From Bullera alba (lineage: Eukaryota > Basidiomycota > Tremellomycetes > Tremellales > Bulleraceae): a stretch of 64,000 bases of DNA. Below the pieces are notes generated by a model. The model did not search any database. It saw only the letters and a list, made by a program, of their open reading frames with translations, and had not been told where the DNA came from. Each line of letters opens with the position of its first letter. Positions within the stretch are counted from its first letter, which is position 1. Of this stretch, positions 21,314-32,224 are shown in pieces. The translations under genes were made by a program, and so were the position numbers. The DNA lies in contig BCIX01000002.1 of the NCBI GenBank assembly GCA_001600095.1, forward strand, positions 310,001 to 374,000, written 5' to 3'.

Positions 21314-24134
21314 ATGAGGGGATCATGTGCTCGCTGCCTCGCGGCACTCAACCGATCCACTGGATCAAGCTCGACCTCTCTGACCCGGAGTCTAGCCACG
21401 ACCTCGAGATCAGCCGCTCGGGTTAGTTGGTCAGATCGAAATGATGCTGGGCACGGCGCCGCCGAGTTCTTTGGGGAGGATAAAGGTGATCGGTCTCGAA
21501 TACAGAGTATTCCGTCCCAACATGGTGAACACGGCTCGCCAAGGGGTCGTGGAAACGGGACTTTTGCCGCCGTCAGTCGGGGGATGGACCGCGGTCACGA
21601 TAGGCCACCGAGAGGATCTGCTTCTGGAAGGGGGATGGCTGGAGCCGGTCGAGGTCGTGGGTTCGGGTTAGGCAATCGGAACGGTCTGCGGCCTACAGCA
21701 CGAGATATGGACGACGGACGAGAGCAGGGCAGTTCAGGAATGTCGGCTCCAAGAGAACGCTTTGGTGGTGGAGCTGTGCCACGGAATCTGGAGAGAAGAA
21801 GCCCTCCGGAGAGAAGAAACAGCTCGTTCCAGGATGCTGACCCAGTACGGCCATATCCCCCACAGTCCGACATACCCAAGGCTGGCCTGCCCAGTGGTGA
21901 TGCCGAGGATCTTCCCAATTGGGCACAACAACAACATCAGCCGCCTGCACAACGGGCCTCGCCCGCAAGGCAGAAGTTTGCGCCTCGAGACGATACCCCG
22001 CCTGCGCCTCGTCAGCGGCATCGGACATTGGATAACCAGAACGAGGAGGCGGAAACACACACGCCTAAGCGGCGAGAGGACAAAGGAGAAGAAATGAAAC
22101 TACAAGTCAGACGGGGTTTGGTCACTCTGTCTGACGCTTTCGATCCCACCGAACCCGGCGAGGAGGACCACTTGGTCTTTCGAGATGAAGAAGACGTGGA
22201 CGAGGAATTTGAAGCTGTGACTCCCGGAGAACCGGACGAGCCGGTGATTGAGGTCCAGCAAGAACTACCTGGACCCGACGCGGACATCCTGATGCCATGG
22301 ACCGTGAGTCCCTCGCGAGATAAATGGTGCTTGTGATTGGATCTGACGCCTTGGCCAGTCTCTCGGAGTGCCACCGTCGATAGTGCGGAAGATGAGGGCA
22401 GCGTTCCCTCATATCGATAAACCGACTGTAGCACAACGTGCCCTTTTCCTATCCGCCTTTCAAGGCAAGGATGTATTGTTGCGGGATTACATGGGCCGCG
22501 GAAAGTAAGCAAACCTCACTCCCACTCGAAGCCGAATAAGCTAATGCTCGTCGGGTAGGACCATGGCTGTGTCCATTGCTGCGCTCACAGTCGCTCATCA
22601 TATCACCCGCGCCCCACAGCAATTCACCCGAGGCCCGCGCATCATCGTCCTCATGCCGTCCAATCACCTAGTTCGACAGGTCGAGCGGGACATGTCCGTG
22701 CTAGACCCCACGAAGAGCTTGCCGAGCGATAGCATTAGCTTGTTCAGCTCGGTGTATAGCGAGGGTGGGAAGTCAGACGTTTCGTATATCCCCTTCAAGC
22801 GGGATTTCCCTCCAATCCTCATCACCACACCGAAAGCGTTGCTCGAGTACTCCGAGCTCAACACCAGTCACGTGGAGATGATCATCATCGACGAGCCAGA
22901 CTCCATGTTGCCCAGTCTGCCAAGTGGCAGGACCCCGATCAACAAGGTCAGATCGCATCCATTAGTCCGCCACGAACCCGCCCTGATCAGCGTATTGAAT
23001 CGCATCCTGCAAATCGAGGTGACGGACGATATCGATCGCAAGACCCAACTCGGCATGGTCGACTTGCTCGATAGGCGAAACGTCCAGACCTTGTGGATCA
23101 GCGGTACGCTGTCATCGAACCTGAAGTCATTCCTCGGTAAACGCGGATTGGTTAGGAGCGAGCCCGAACCCGTCGACCTGGAATTCACCGACGATGCCAC
23201 GAGGATTCAAAAAGAAGCTCGACAGCGTGCTATGTTGATCCCCGGCCAAAGGCTCTCCGAGCTCGACGAGGACGACACAGTTACGCTCGGAGAGGATGTC
23301 CCACGGCCTGATCAGCCGGATCACTTTGCGATCACGATCCACTCTTCAACTGGCAATTTCAAGTCGCTTACCCAGGATCAAGCTCAAAAGATCGCACAAC
23401 CGCTCATTTCTGTCGATAAGAGGAAAGCCGATAACGCACAGACCAAGAAGGAGCCGATAACAATGGTGCCAATCCCCGAGATGATCGACACTCTGGTCTT
23501 GATGCACACCACCTCGCCCCCGCCCAAAGGTCACTACGCACTGGTCGTCCCGCCAGAAGGCACTTCGATCGACAAAATGGTCGTTGCTCTCGAGGAGAAT
23601 GGCGTACAGTCAGTCATGCTCACGCCAGACTTGTTGTCTGACTTGGACCTCCTCGACAAGGCGATCAGACAAGCTGCAAAGGCCAACGACGATGTCGAGG
23701 GTCGAACAGTCTTGATCGCCCGACGAGCCGCCGTGCCAGGGCTGCATATCCCGCGACTACACACGATCTATCTGCTCAACGGGATCGACATCGAGGGCAT
23801 GTCTGTTGGACAGAGGAGGAATTGGAATACTGTGCGTGACCGAGCGTCCTTCTACGACGTGGTCTCTGGCCGAGTGGGTCGTCTGGGCACCTGGCACCAG
23901 GAGAGGCCGGATGGCGGATTGAAGGCTAGAGCAAATCAGCGCATAGTGTCTTTCGTCACTCAAGGCAGTGATGACGAGGCAGCTCTGGCAAAGGTGTTCT
24001 CGCAGCACATTCATGTGCCGAAGAGCCAGAGAAGGCAATTGAAGGAATGGGACCTTGCCGAGCTGGAAGCGCTCATGGAGGAGGTCACTGAGAAACACGC
24101 CCAGCGATTGGACGAAGAGGATGAGGACTTTTGA
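21314..24134 (+). CDS. DEAD-box-like RNA helicase, probably mitochondrial (MRH4-like), with eroded motifs
   Basis: Three exons (21314-22303, 22359-22504, 22559-24134) give 903 residues. The N-terminus (Arg, Ser, Thr and Ala-rich, almost no acid for 37 residues) is a typical mitochondrial presequence. About 250 residues of Arg/Gly-rich disorder follow. The helicase core starts with a Q-motif-like 'KPTVAQRALFLSAFQGKD'. Motif I reads 'MGRGKT' instead of the usual A-x-T-G-x-G-K-T, motif II is DEPD (residues 490-493) rather than DEAD, motif III is SGT, and the motif VI region is 'SGRVGRLG'. Lys and Thr of motif I and the Asp-Glu of motif II survive, so ATP binding is possible. Mrh4 acts in mitochondrial large-subunit ribosome assembly; that name is an inference from the presequence and motif drift. 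Confidence 0.7.
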
Positions 24135-24945
24135 GAGAGGTGATCTGCGAGCTCGCTTCAGCGGTCATTTTCAAGGTGGACACGAGGTCGAGTCTGGACG
24201 AGCTCCGCTTTGACGAGGTACCCCTTATGCACACCCTCGCTTCATGCATCCTCGGTATACTGCACATGTCGGACTTGAGGTCTATCGGAGGAATGGTGTT
24301 GCTATGTCGGGTCCATCATACACCCGCTCACTGAAGACCCACATGAATGCGATGAGGTTGTATCGGACAAGTCCTCTAGTGAATCGGAGTTCCGAACCTC
24401 GCAGTACCTCGTGTAGTACCTCGCAGACTCCTCCCGAGGCTAAGAATAGCTGTCGATGAATTTCCGCACCCTGTTCATGACCATTAGATCCTCCTCGACA
24501 AACGATGAGCGGTCGCAACGACGATTTGCATGAGGTTGCAGAGTGCTGTAGAGTGGGCAGTTGTAGAAATGAGGATGTGAGCGGTCATGAACACGTGGCT
24601 ATTTTTAGTAGACGGGAATTACGAGATCGCATGACCGTTCGGGTCCTCGCCTTCCTGGTTTGGGCGTATGGCGATTCAGGTTTTTCAATCCCAGCCAGGA
24701 GAAGGTGATAGCCTCGACAGCAACAACGACAGCGAGGAGCATATCGGCAAAGTACTTATACCCATACTGCAACAGCACACATCACAGAATACATCGCTCA
24801 ACGCTTCATTCACGGCCTTCTTACCTGCGTTTGAGACGGAGCAACGCTGATCGGCGGACACGACTCGACGAACCAAATAGCCGAAAACAGTAAAAGACGT
24901 GGCTTCTGAACAGCCCATCACCAAATCCAATCAACCCACAACGCC
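24135..24945. other. Intergenic
   Basis: 3' flank of the helicase gene and promoter of the ZIP transporter. I looked for a zinc-responsive element of the yeast ACCTTNAAGGT type and did not see one. No gene is supported. Confidence 0.55.
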
Positions 24946-26402
24946 ATGGCCACGAACGAGATCAGCCCCGCGCCCACGGCTGAAGATAACTGCGCTCTCA
25001 GCAATGACGACTCTAGATTCGGACTGAGAGTGGGAGCTATCTTCATCATCCTGGTAAGTGGTCGGTCAAGCCGCGTCCAGCGCGGTCTAGCTTTGGAAGG
25101 CTATACCCCAAACTCGGTCTGTGGTCATGTGGGCACTGCTGACAGGCGTGACAGGTGACTTCGGCGATCGGTACCATGCTCCCCATAGCGTTGAAGAACT
25201 CGTCCTTCGTCCCGCGCTCGGCGTTCGAGTGAGTCACCATCCTAAACCCCGGCCTTAACGGCTTCGTCCGGATCGTGTTGCTAATCCCTCTTCTTTAGGT
25301 TCGCCAAATTCTTCGGTTCCGGAGTCATCATAGCAACGGCGTTCATACACCTGCTTGCACCGGCCTTCGAGGAGCTGGGATCGCCATGCCTCTCCGGCGC
25401 ATGGACTGACTATGTGCGTTCCTTGCTTGACTGGTGAAGAATGCGAACTAATCATCGGTTTATAGACATGGGCTCCTGCTATTGCCATGGCTTCCGTCTA
25501 CGGCATCTTCTTCGCCGAGGTCGCCGCATACAGAATCGGTACTGCCAAACTTGCCAGGCTGGGCGTCAACTACAGTGAGCACGAAGTACGAAGGCCTGAC
25601 GGAGATTGACCTATGATCTACTCTCTAGGCTCGCATCACGACGACCACACCGACGCCCACGCGCACTCTCACCGACACGATCCACCCCTTGCGGTCGACA
25701 CCTCTGCCCCTCATCACCCGCTGCACGGACACCCTTCCCATCCTGAGATCCAGCCAGAATCTCCCGTCTCTTCCTCTGCGCACCGACACGACAATGAGAA
25801 GCTCAAGGATGTCGAGTCCAACGATGACCTTTCCGTCAACCAGGCACCCAGCGGCGCCGAGTTTGCTGCTCAACTCATCGCTGTCGCTGTCCTCGAGTTT
25901 GGTGTCATGCTGCATTCGTGAGTGACATAACCGTATCGCTTGTGACAATTTCCCTAATCCTGTTCTCAGCGTCATTATCGGTTTGACCCTCGCCGTCAAC
26001 GAAGACTTTGTCACGCTCTTCATTGTCATCATCTTCCACCAGATGTTCGAAGGTCTCGGTCTCGGATCGCGACTATCCGCGCTTCGAATCCCAAAACACC
26101 TCTGGTGGGCGCCATACCTCGCCGGTCTTTGTTACGCCATTTGCACGCCCGTTGGTGTCGCCGTTGGACTCGGGGTTAGGGAGTCGTACAATGGTAATGG
26201 TGTCGCTGCCAACATTGTCTCTGGGGTGCTCGACGCCACATCGGCCGGTATCCTCCTATACACCGGTTTGGTCGAGTTGCTCGCCCACGAGATCATCCTC
26301 AACCCAAGGATGATGCAGTCGTCGACAGGCAAACTCACCTACATCTTCTGCTGCATGTTGTTGGGTTCGGGATTGATGGCCCTTCTGGGTCGATGGGCCT
26401 AG
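24946..26402 (+). CDS. ZIP-family zinc/iron transporter (Zrt type)
   Basis: Six exons (24946-25053, 25155-25228, 25299-25413, 25466-25574, 25629-25917, 25970-26402) give 375 residues with about eight membrane helices. Helix 4 carries 'VIIGLTLAV' after 'LEFGVMLHS', and helix 5 carries the 'HQMFEGLGLGSRL' metal site, both signatures of fungal plasma-membrane ZIP proteins. The loop between helices 3 and 4 is His-rich ('SHHDDHTDAHAHSHRHD' and another cluster), the expected cytosolic metal sensor. Ser/Lys residues near the end of that loop could mark it for ubiquitination. The product imports zinc and possibly iron into the cytosol. Confidence 0.93.
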
Positions 26403-27490
26403 GCGGTTGATAGCATTGGTTATGGAGTCAGCACTATAGATTTGATTAGAATGTATCGTTTGATATAATGGCAGCGCTACTAAAGGTCTGGGACCTCGCT
26501 CATGAGGCAGTACCAGCGATAAAAGATAAGACAGTCACGAATCACTGCCCTGCCAAGCTTATCGGTACTCTGGTGCAACGCAAGAAGAAGTTTTCTACAT
26601 CTCATCCCATACTTGCGATTACCATCTAGTTCGACTGGGCAGCCAGGTCACCATCGGCTTCCTCCAACTCCAGACTCTCACATATCTTTGATACTTGACT
26701 GCTACTCAGGTTCGCCAAGCAGCTGATCATGCCTGTAACCTCATACCTGGACTACCGCCGAGCAGATGACCCAAACTTGGTCAATTGGCCCATACGCTCA
26801 TCTCGCTCAAGCATACTTGGCCTATCTGATTCTGCAGGGATCAGAGGATCATGGCATGCTTGGATCACATCCCTCGCAGACTGGACTGCGAATATCAAGC
26901 GAATATGGGCGACCAAGTCCCGGAGAAGTGAGAACGATATTTCGGCTTGGGAGCTTGGGCCTTGGCGGACCTCAAATCCGCCGAGACTGAATGCCGAGTA
27001 TCTGGATGGTTGGACCACCCGGACTATACTCGAGACTCGCGTTTACTTTGCTGTACTCTGTCGTACTGCAAGCTCACAAGTATCTCGCCATGACTGCCGT
27101 TAGGCCCTGATGCCACTCCCAGGTACCCAGAGGAGAATCGGTAATGATCCGAGCGAGAGCTCGTCATATTCTCAGTGACTGGCAGTCCAGGGCTCCTAAA
27201 TGTCAGCGCTGGGCGATCTTGGAGCTGGGCATCGTCCCTTGGCTGCCAGTGCAACCACACCTTGGAGTCGATCACAAGATGAGATAGCGAGATCCGAGCA
27301 GGTACAAGCATCGAGCAGCTCTAGGGTAACGCCTGCGACTGTAAACGCGCCAGCTGGAGCCAGAACTGGTGGAGCTGAGCAATGCCGATAACATATCCAC
27401 TGATAAGAACGAGAAGACCTGGGGCTATAAGACCCCCTCTTTTCCATCGACTTACAGCCCGTACCCCTGCTGATCCATTACTCGTTCAAT
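26403..27490. other. Intergenic, no gene supported
   Basis: About 1.1 kb between two plus-strand transporter genes. Overlapping open frames of 70-124 codons near 26730-27100 lack in-phase introns and a recognisable composition. It may hold regulatory DNA, a decayed gene or a non-coding RNA. Confidence 0.5.
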
Positions 27491-29143
27491 ATGGTCGCGA
27501 TCGATAAACGAGACAGTGTCTCCCACGAAAAGGACACAGTGGCAATCTTACCGGCTGAGCAGGTCGTCTCGCATGACATGTACGACTCGGATTCGCCCTA
27601 TTGTGGACAGTCACCAATGGATGAAGGACCAGCCAAACGCAAGCTCGGGGAGGGGAAGTGGTGGAGAATCATTGTCACCCCCGGGTCTCCGGTACAGATC
27701 GTCCTTGCCGCTCTGGTGGCTATTGGAATTGGGATGGGTGTCAATGTTGCTGTGGACACGGTGCCCGAGGCGGCAGTGGCATTACTTGCGATCCCGGGTC
27801 AACTGTGGTTACGAGCGTTATCAGCAGTAGGTGAGTACCGACAGGTCATCATCCATCTTTGAATTGTTGACTGACAAGCTCTTGATCCCAGTACTCCCTC
27901 TGATCGTGACAGCGATGATCCTAGCCGTGCAGCGATTGAAAGAGATGGCAAAGGGCGGCGCCACCCTCGCTCGATGGACAATCTTGTATTACGTCCTCAC
28001 GACCATTCTTGCCATTCTCCACTCGACCCTGGTCGTCAATTTTGGCTGGAGGACGCTGTTCCGGGTCGCCGACGAAAACTCACTCACCATCCCCGGATCC
28101 CTGGAGGACACTGTGGCTGATCGGGAGGATGTCGAAATCCATCAAGTCGTCGTCGACATGTTCTACTCGTTGATACCGAACAACGTCGTCAATGCCCTCG
28201 CGTCCAACGCCCTGCTGTCGGTATTGGTCACTGCGATAGTAGTTGGTTATGTGATCAAAGGGCCTGATACGCCCTTACTCCGCTTGACGAGGGAGATTGA
28301 GCGGATCATCACCGTCATCATCACTTTTCTCATCACTCTTGCGCCTGTCGGCGTCTTCTTCTTGATCCTCGCCAACATAATGCGACTGAACTTGGCCGAC
28401 GTGGGCATCAACCTCGGAATTCTCATCGGAGCAACAGTCACCCAGTTGATCTTCCACCTATTGGTTGTGGCACCGTTGATCTTCTTCGTCTTCATCAGGA
28501 AGAACCCTTATTCCTACTGGATCAAATGCTCACCAGCTCTCGTCACGGCCTGGGGTACCGCCTCTTCCGCCGGCACTCTACCCGTCACCATGAAATGCGT
28601 TGCAGAGAGGGGCGTTCCAAATACCGTGTCTAAGTTTGTGGTCCCATTAGGCTGTCTGGTCAACATGGACGGGTGAGTCGACATCGTCCGACATCTTGTC
28701 AACTCCAATCTTGTTCAGATAGATCAATTTAGCTGACTGCGATTGTCGTTATCAGTACCGCAATCTACTTTCCCATTGTGGTCGTCTTCATGGCCGCCAC
28801 GCAAGGCATCACCCTCAACGGCGCCGAATACGTCATCCTCATCCTCCTCTCCACTCTAGCTTCCATCGGTACCACCCCGATTCCTTCCTCATCTCTCGTC
28901 CTGGTCGTCATGATCTGCGGATCCGTCAATGTCCCCATTACCGGGATGTACGCCGTTGTCGTCGCCATCGACTGGTTCCTCGATCGCTTCAGGACATTGA
29001 CCAACGTGAGCGGCGATCTCTTCGCAGCTCCAATCATGGCCAAAGTCACCGGAATTGAGGATGACGCCGAGGGAAGGGTCGGTGTGGAGGAAGCGGTCGC
29101 CGAGGCACAGGCGATGTACGACCGGGAGACCCGGGTTATTTGA
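27491..29143 (+). CDS. Dicarboxylate/amino acid:cation symporter (SLC1/DAACS family)
   Basis: Three exons (27491-27830, 27892-28672, 28756-29143) give 502 residues. The core motifs of the glutamate-transporter fold are all present: a Ser-rich hairpin 'TASSAGTLPVT' (HP1), 'NMDGTAIY' in helix 7 and 'SIGTTPIPSSSLV' in HP2. The large 3-4 loop seen in animal EAATs is present in short form with acidic residues. The protein should move anionic amino acids or dicarboxylates with H+ or Na+ across a membrane, probably the plasma membrane. The second intron splits the Gly codon of the NMDGT motif. This family is patchy in fungi, so loss in relatives is likely. Substrate cannot be told from the sequence. 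Confidence 0.92.
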
Positions 29144-29685
29144 GTAGTGTCATTACGTGTTCTGGGCGTAGTGGATCTGGCCCCGCCCTCTCGGGAACTT
29201 GTAGCTGGGATGGGAAAGAGTTGTAGAAATTGCATCACTGGCGAAGTATATGAATATGAGAGTGTTAAGAGTCTTGCTTCGCAGAACGTGGCAAAAGGGT
29301 GGAAGATTGAAGATGTTTAATGATGATGTTGAGCTTCGAGGCGGCTGGGGTACCTCACCGTGACTCTGGTAGATGACGGGCGGCGAGCATGCGGGGTAAC
29401 GGCGTCGTCCGAAAACCAAGAGTCCGACTCTTGTCCCCAGCGATCATGTGCGTGACCTGCCTGTGACGTACACATGAACAGGCTGTAGCAATCCTTCCTA
29501 CTGCGGGAATGAATCCGCGCGCAGTGTCGATGTGCAGGGGCAAAGGGCTGCGCCGCGGGTCACATCGTCCCGGAGGAGGTAGGAAGGATCTTTGCTTACT
29601 CTGATCGTGCCAAAACTCCATACGAGGAGAGCAATGGATACCGAGGGAGAGTGAGAGATCACCGCTTGCCCCTCAATATCCAAAG
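29144..29685. other. Intergenic
   Basis: Between the symporter gene and the gag-like remnant. No reverse transcriptase, integrase or terminal repeat is seen here. Confidence 0.55.
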
Positions 29686-30605
29686 CTACTGCTGGGAATA
29701 CTGATTTTCGCAATCCCTCGCAGGATGGTCCCCTCCACAGTTCAAACAGGTGTGCGAGCGATAACATCGGGCGAGCGGACAGAAACCATTGTTGTACCTG
29801 TTGCAAATCTCATTCGGGGGTCTTGGGTTGCTCAGCCCGCGTCTCCTTTTATTGCTGGGTCCGGCGGTAGACACCGGCGATGGCGAGCGAGGGGGCGCCA
29901 AATCGTGTAGGTTGACGAGGTCAAAGATGGCCGCGGTAGACTTGGGGTTCGTCCATTCCTCGGCTCGGAACCCTCCGGCGAACCTTTCCTGGTAGATCGT
30001 GTGGTGGTATTTGATCACGGATTCCCAAGTGAACCGTGGGGATAATTCCAGCATCCACTGGGAGTGTTTGTTGAGCGCTGTGTAGATTTCGACCGCACGG
30101 TGGGGCTGGCCGTGCATCATCAACTTGATCAAGTTGTTCCAGGCGTATAGGAATGTCAACACATCGGGGAGTCGATTATTTAACCTCTGGATGACCTGGT
30201 GTAGGTGTAGGTAGGTGCGACGGCCGTGAATTTCTCGGTGTACTCGTTATAAGTGAAACTCCTGTCGACTCCATCCGACGCCGCGGCTTGGTTCAAATGA
30301 CAACATGGCGACATGAGGAATGGGAGCTTTTCGACCGGCAATGTTCCAGCCAGAGCAGCGTCGAACGTCTCATCATCCAGGTAATCGTAAGAAGATCGCT
30401 TAAAAGCATCTCTCTCGGCGGGCGTCATCGCAGTGGCACCTCCAGCTTGCCCCCTTTGATCCTCAGCCCTGTCCTCGTTGGCTTTGTCCATTTTGCCGAG
30501 GCGTTCATTCAGCCTCTCGATTGAGGCGGTCAAAGTACCGATTTGCGCATCAAAGACGGCCTTGCTGACCATCTCGCGGTCATCCACCTTGGCTCGTGGG
30601 GGCAT
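29686..30605 (-). mobile_element. Retroelement gag-like gene remnant with an apparent frameshift
   Basis: From an ATG at 30605 the frame encodes a coiled-coil start ('LTASIERLNERLGKMDKAN'), then 'GTLPVEKLPFL', and stops at 30180. The next frame, starting by about 30205, continues the protein sense ('VIQRLNNRLPDVLTFLYAW') to a stop at 29686. It ends with two zinc-binding motifs: C-X7-C-X4-C-X3-H ('CNRYNNGFCPLARCYRSH') and a knuckle C-X2-C-X4-H-X4-C. Such tandem fingers occur in gag-like first proteins of fungal retroelements, possibly DIRS/Ngaro type. The switch of frame falls at a gtaggt-type repeat (30201-30217), so a one-base slip or an unseen intron could explain it. No polymerase or integrase is nearby. 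It is either a dying fragment or a domesticated gene. Confidence 0.65.
30201..30217. repeat. CTAC-type microsatellite at the gag frameshift
   Basis: Plus-strand gtaggtgtaggtaggtg, in the gag-like coding region at the point where the reading frame changes. Confidence 0.75.
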
Positions 30606-31273
30606 GTCGGTAGCTTGATAGTTGATCGGGGGGATGTGGTTCTCAGATTCGCTTGCGGACTCGATCAGGATTTCTGGGTTTGCGTCGGATGGTGTCGACG
30701 TGATAGAGTGCAAGTAAGTGAACAGCCTTCTGGATGGTGATGGATGGGCGTTCGTAGGAGAGTAGAGGTGAGTTGCAGTTGTGAGGGCAGGGCAAGAACG
30801 AAACTTGACTGGGAGCGGTCGACCGCGAGAGCCTAGAGCGAGCGAAACTTTTCCAGCTCTGTTCACTACATCGCACAAGGTTTCTAATCGGTTTCCTGCG
30901 TGATTAACCAAGCTTTGTAGCCAAAGCACAACATTTGTAATGCACTCCTCGGGTACTATTTGAAATTGGCGTCTCTCTTTGCATTGCGATCTACGTTCGT
31001 AGGTGAACTGTGTGAACACAATCCTGATTTGCCTCGCTGCAAGTACTGGCCGCAACTTGGCCGCAACAGTAACACTCCTTGAACTCTTCACACACTCCAG
31101 CCATTAGCAAGCCATTAGTTGGACATCACCTCGGCTACCCGTCAATGTGCTAGCTAATGCATCATCAGTGCCCCAAGCGGGTTAAGTCGAAATTCAGTGG
31201 AGTATCTCCACGATCATCCAAATTCAGCAAAAGGGAGACTGAGAGTGCAAGACCCGAGTGATCCTCTCTCACC
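30606..31273. other. Intergenic
   Basis: Upstream of both the gag-like remnant (minus) and the methyltransferase (plus). The minus-strand frame stays open to 31091, but its composition is not protein-like. No long terminal repeat is apparent. Confidence 0.5.
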
Positions 31274-32140
31274 ATGGACTCTTCGAATCCGTTACCGGCT
31301 TCACTGACCAAGCATCTGGGCTCGATACACCACCCCATACCTCGGTCGAACGAGGTCACCCTGTCTTTGAACCAGATATCATCCCAGGGAGGCGGCAGTA
31401 CCGGAACCACCGGGACGACACTCTGGCTGAGCTCGCAAATCCTCTCATGCTACCTATCGACTCTTCTCCCTCCTACATCCAACTCGTCTGGTGCTAGCGG
31501 TTCAAATGGTGCTACCCCTGTCAGTGAGGGAGGAAAGAGACGGAAGGTACTGGATCTAGGATCTGGTATTGGATACTTGCCAATCTGCTTAGCGTACTGG
31601 GGTTGCGACGTTCTCGCCACGGATATCGAGCCTGTCCTCTCCACTGTCCTACAACCCAACATCGACAGCAATGCTCGACATCTAAATCAACACAACGGCT
31701 CGGGGAGTATATCTGCCAAATCGCTAGACTGGGAGAAAGCCCCTCTCAACCCTACCACCCTAGATGATCACATATATGGTGACTACGATGACTTTGAACT
31801 CTGTGAGGTCGACTGGATAGTCACCGCAGATACGATATATCACCCCTCACTCCTACCCCACCTGTTCCGCAGCATCATACATATCTCGAATATGGTCGAG
31901 ACGAAGTCTGGGAAACCCCCCTCAATATGGTTGGCATTGGAACGACGGGACCCGCGATTAGTGGATTCCGCGCTGGAAATGGCGAAAGAGATGGATATCG
32001 ATTTGAAGCGGATAGGTCATGGTCGAGTGGTCAAGGCGGTGGAAAAGGTCAACTGGGGCTGGAAAGAGGCAGACTGGGAAGGTGTGGAGATCTACAAGGG
32101 GAAATACAAGGGCACACCCTTTGTATGCGATCAAGCCTAA
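31274..32140 (+). CDS. METTL21-type protein lysine methyltransferase
   Basis: A single exon of 288 residues with a good start context (caccATG). The seven-beta-strand SAM fold is shown by motif I 'VLDLGSGIGYLPI', the acidic residue ending strand 2 ('CDVLATDIEP') and the family's Asp-x-x-Tyr motif in 'VTADTIYHPSLL'. A Trp pair ('TTLWLSSQIL') before motif I also fits. Enzymes of this group (Methyltransf_16) trimethylate lysines in elongation factors, chaperones or other translation proteins; the target cannot be told. An insertion of Ser/Gly/Asn lies before motif I (about residues 72-90). It is one of the few intronless genes here. It is convergent with RIX1, with only 84 nt between stops. Confidence 0.85.
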   Translation: MDSSNPLPASLTKHLGSIHHPIPRSNEVTLSLNQISSQGGGSTGTTGTTLWLSSQILSCYLSTLLPPTSNSSGASGSNGATPVSEGGKRRKVLDLGSGIGYLPICLAYWGCDVLATDIEPVLSTVLQPNIDSNARHLNQHNGSGSISAKSLDWEKAPLNPTTLDDHIYGDYDDFELCEVDWIVTADTIYHPSLLPHLFRSIIHISNMVETKSGKPPSIWLALERRDPRLVDSALEMAKEMDIDLKRIGHGRVVKAVEKVNWGWKEADWEGVEIYKGKYKGTPFVCDQA

Positions 32141-32224
32141 TCTCGAGCATTTGACATCACTCGTGGGCCGTTGGGATCATGCATGGACAATATACAGTAG
32201 CCTAGATGACAGCTCCCAGTACTC

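Noticed and set aside
26729..27103. Two overlapping plus-strand frames of 74 and 124 codons
   Set aside because: Neither has introns in phase, a known motif or a convincing start; kept as intergenic.
30606..31091. Extension of the gag-like frame upstream of its ATG
   Set aside because: The sequence loses gag-like character before the ATG at 30605; likely untranslated flank.
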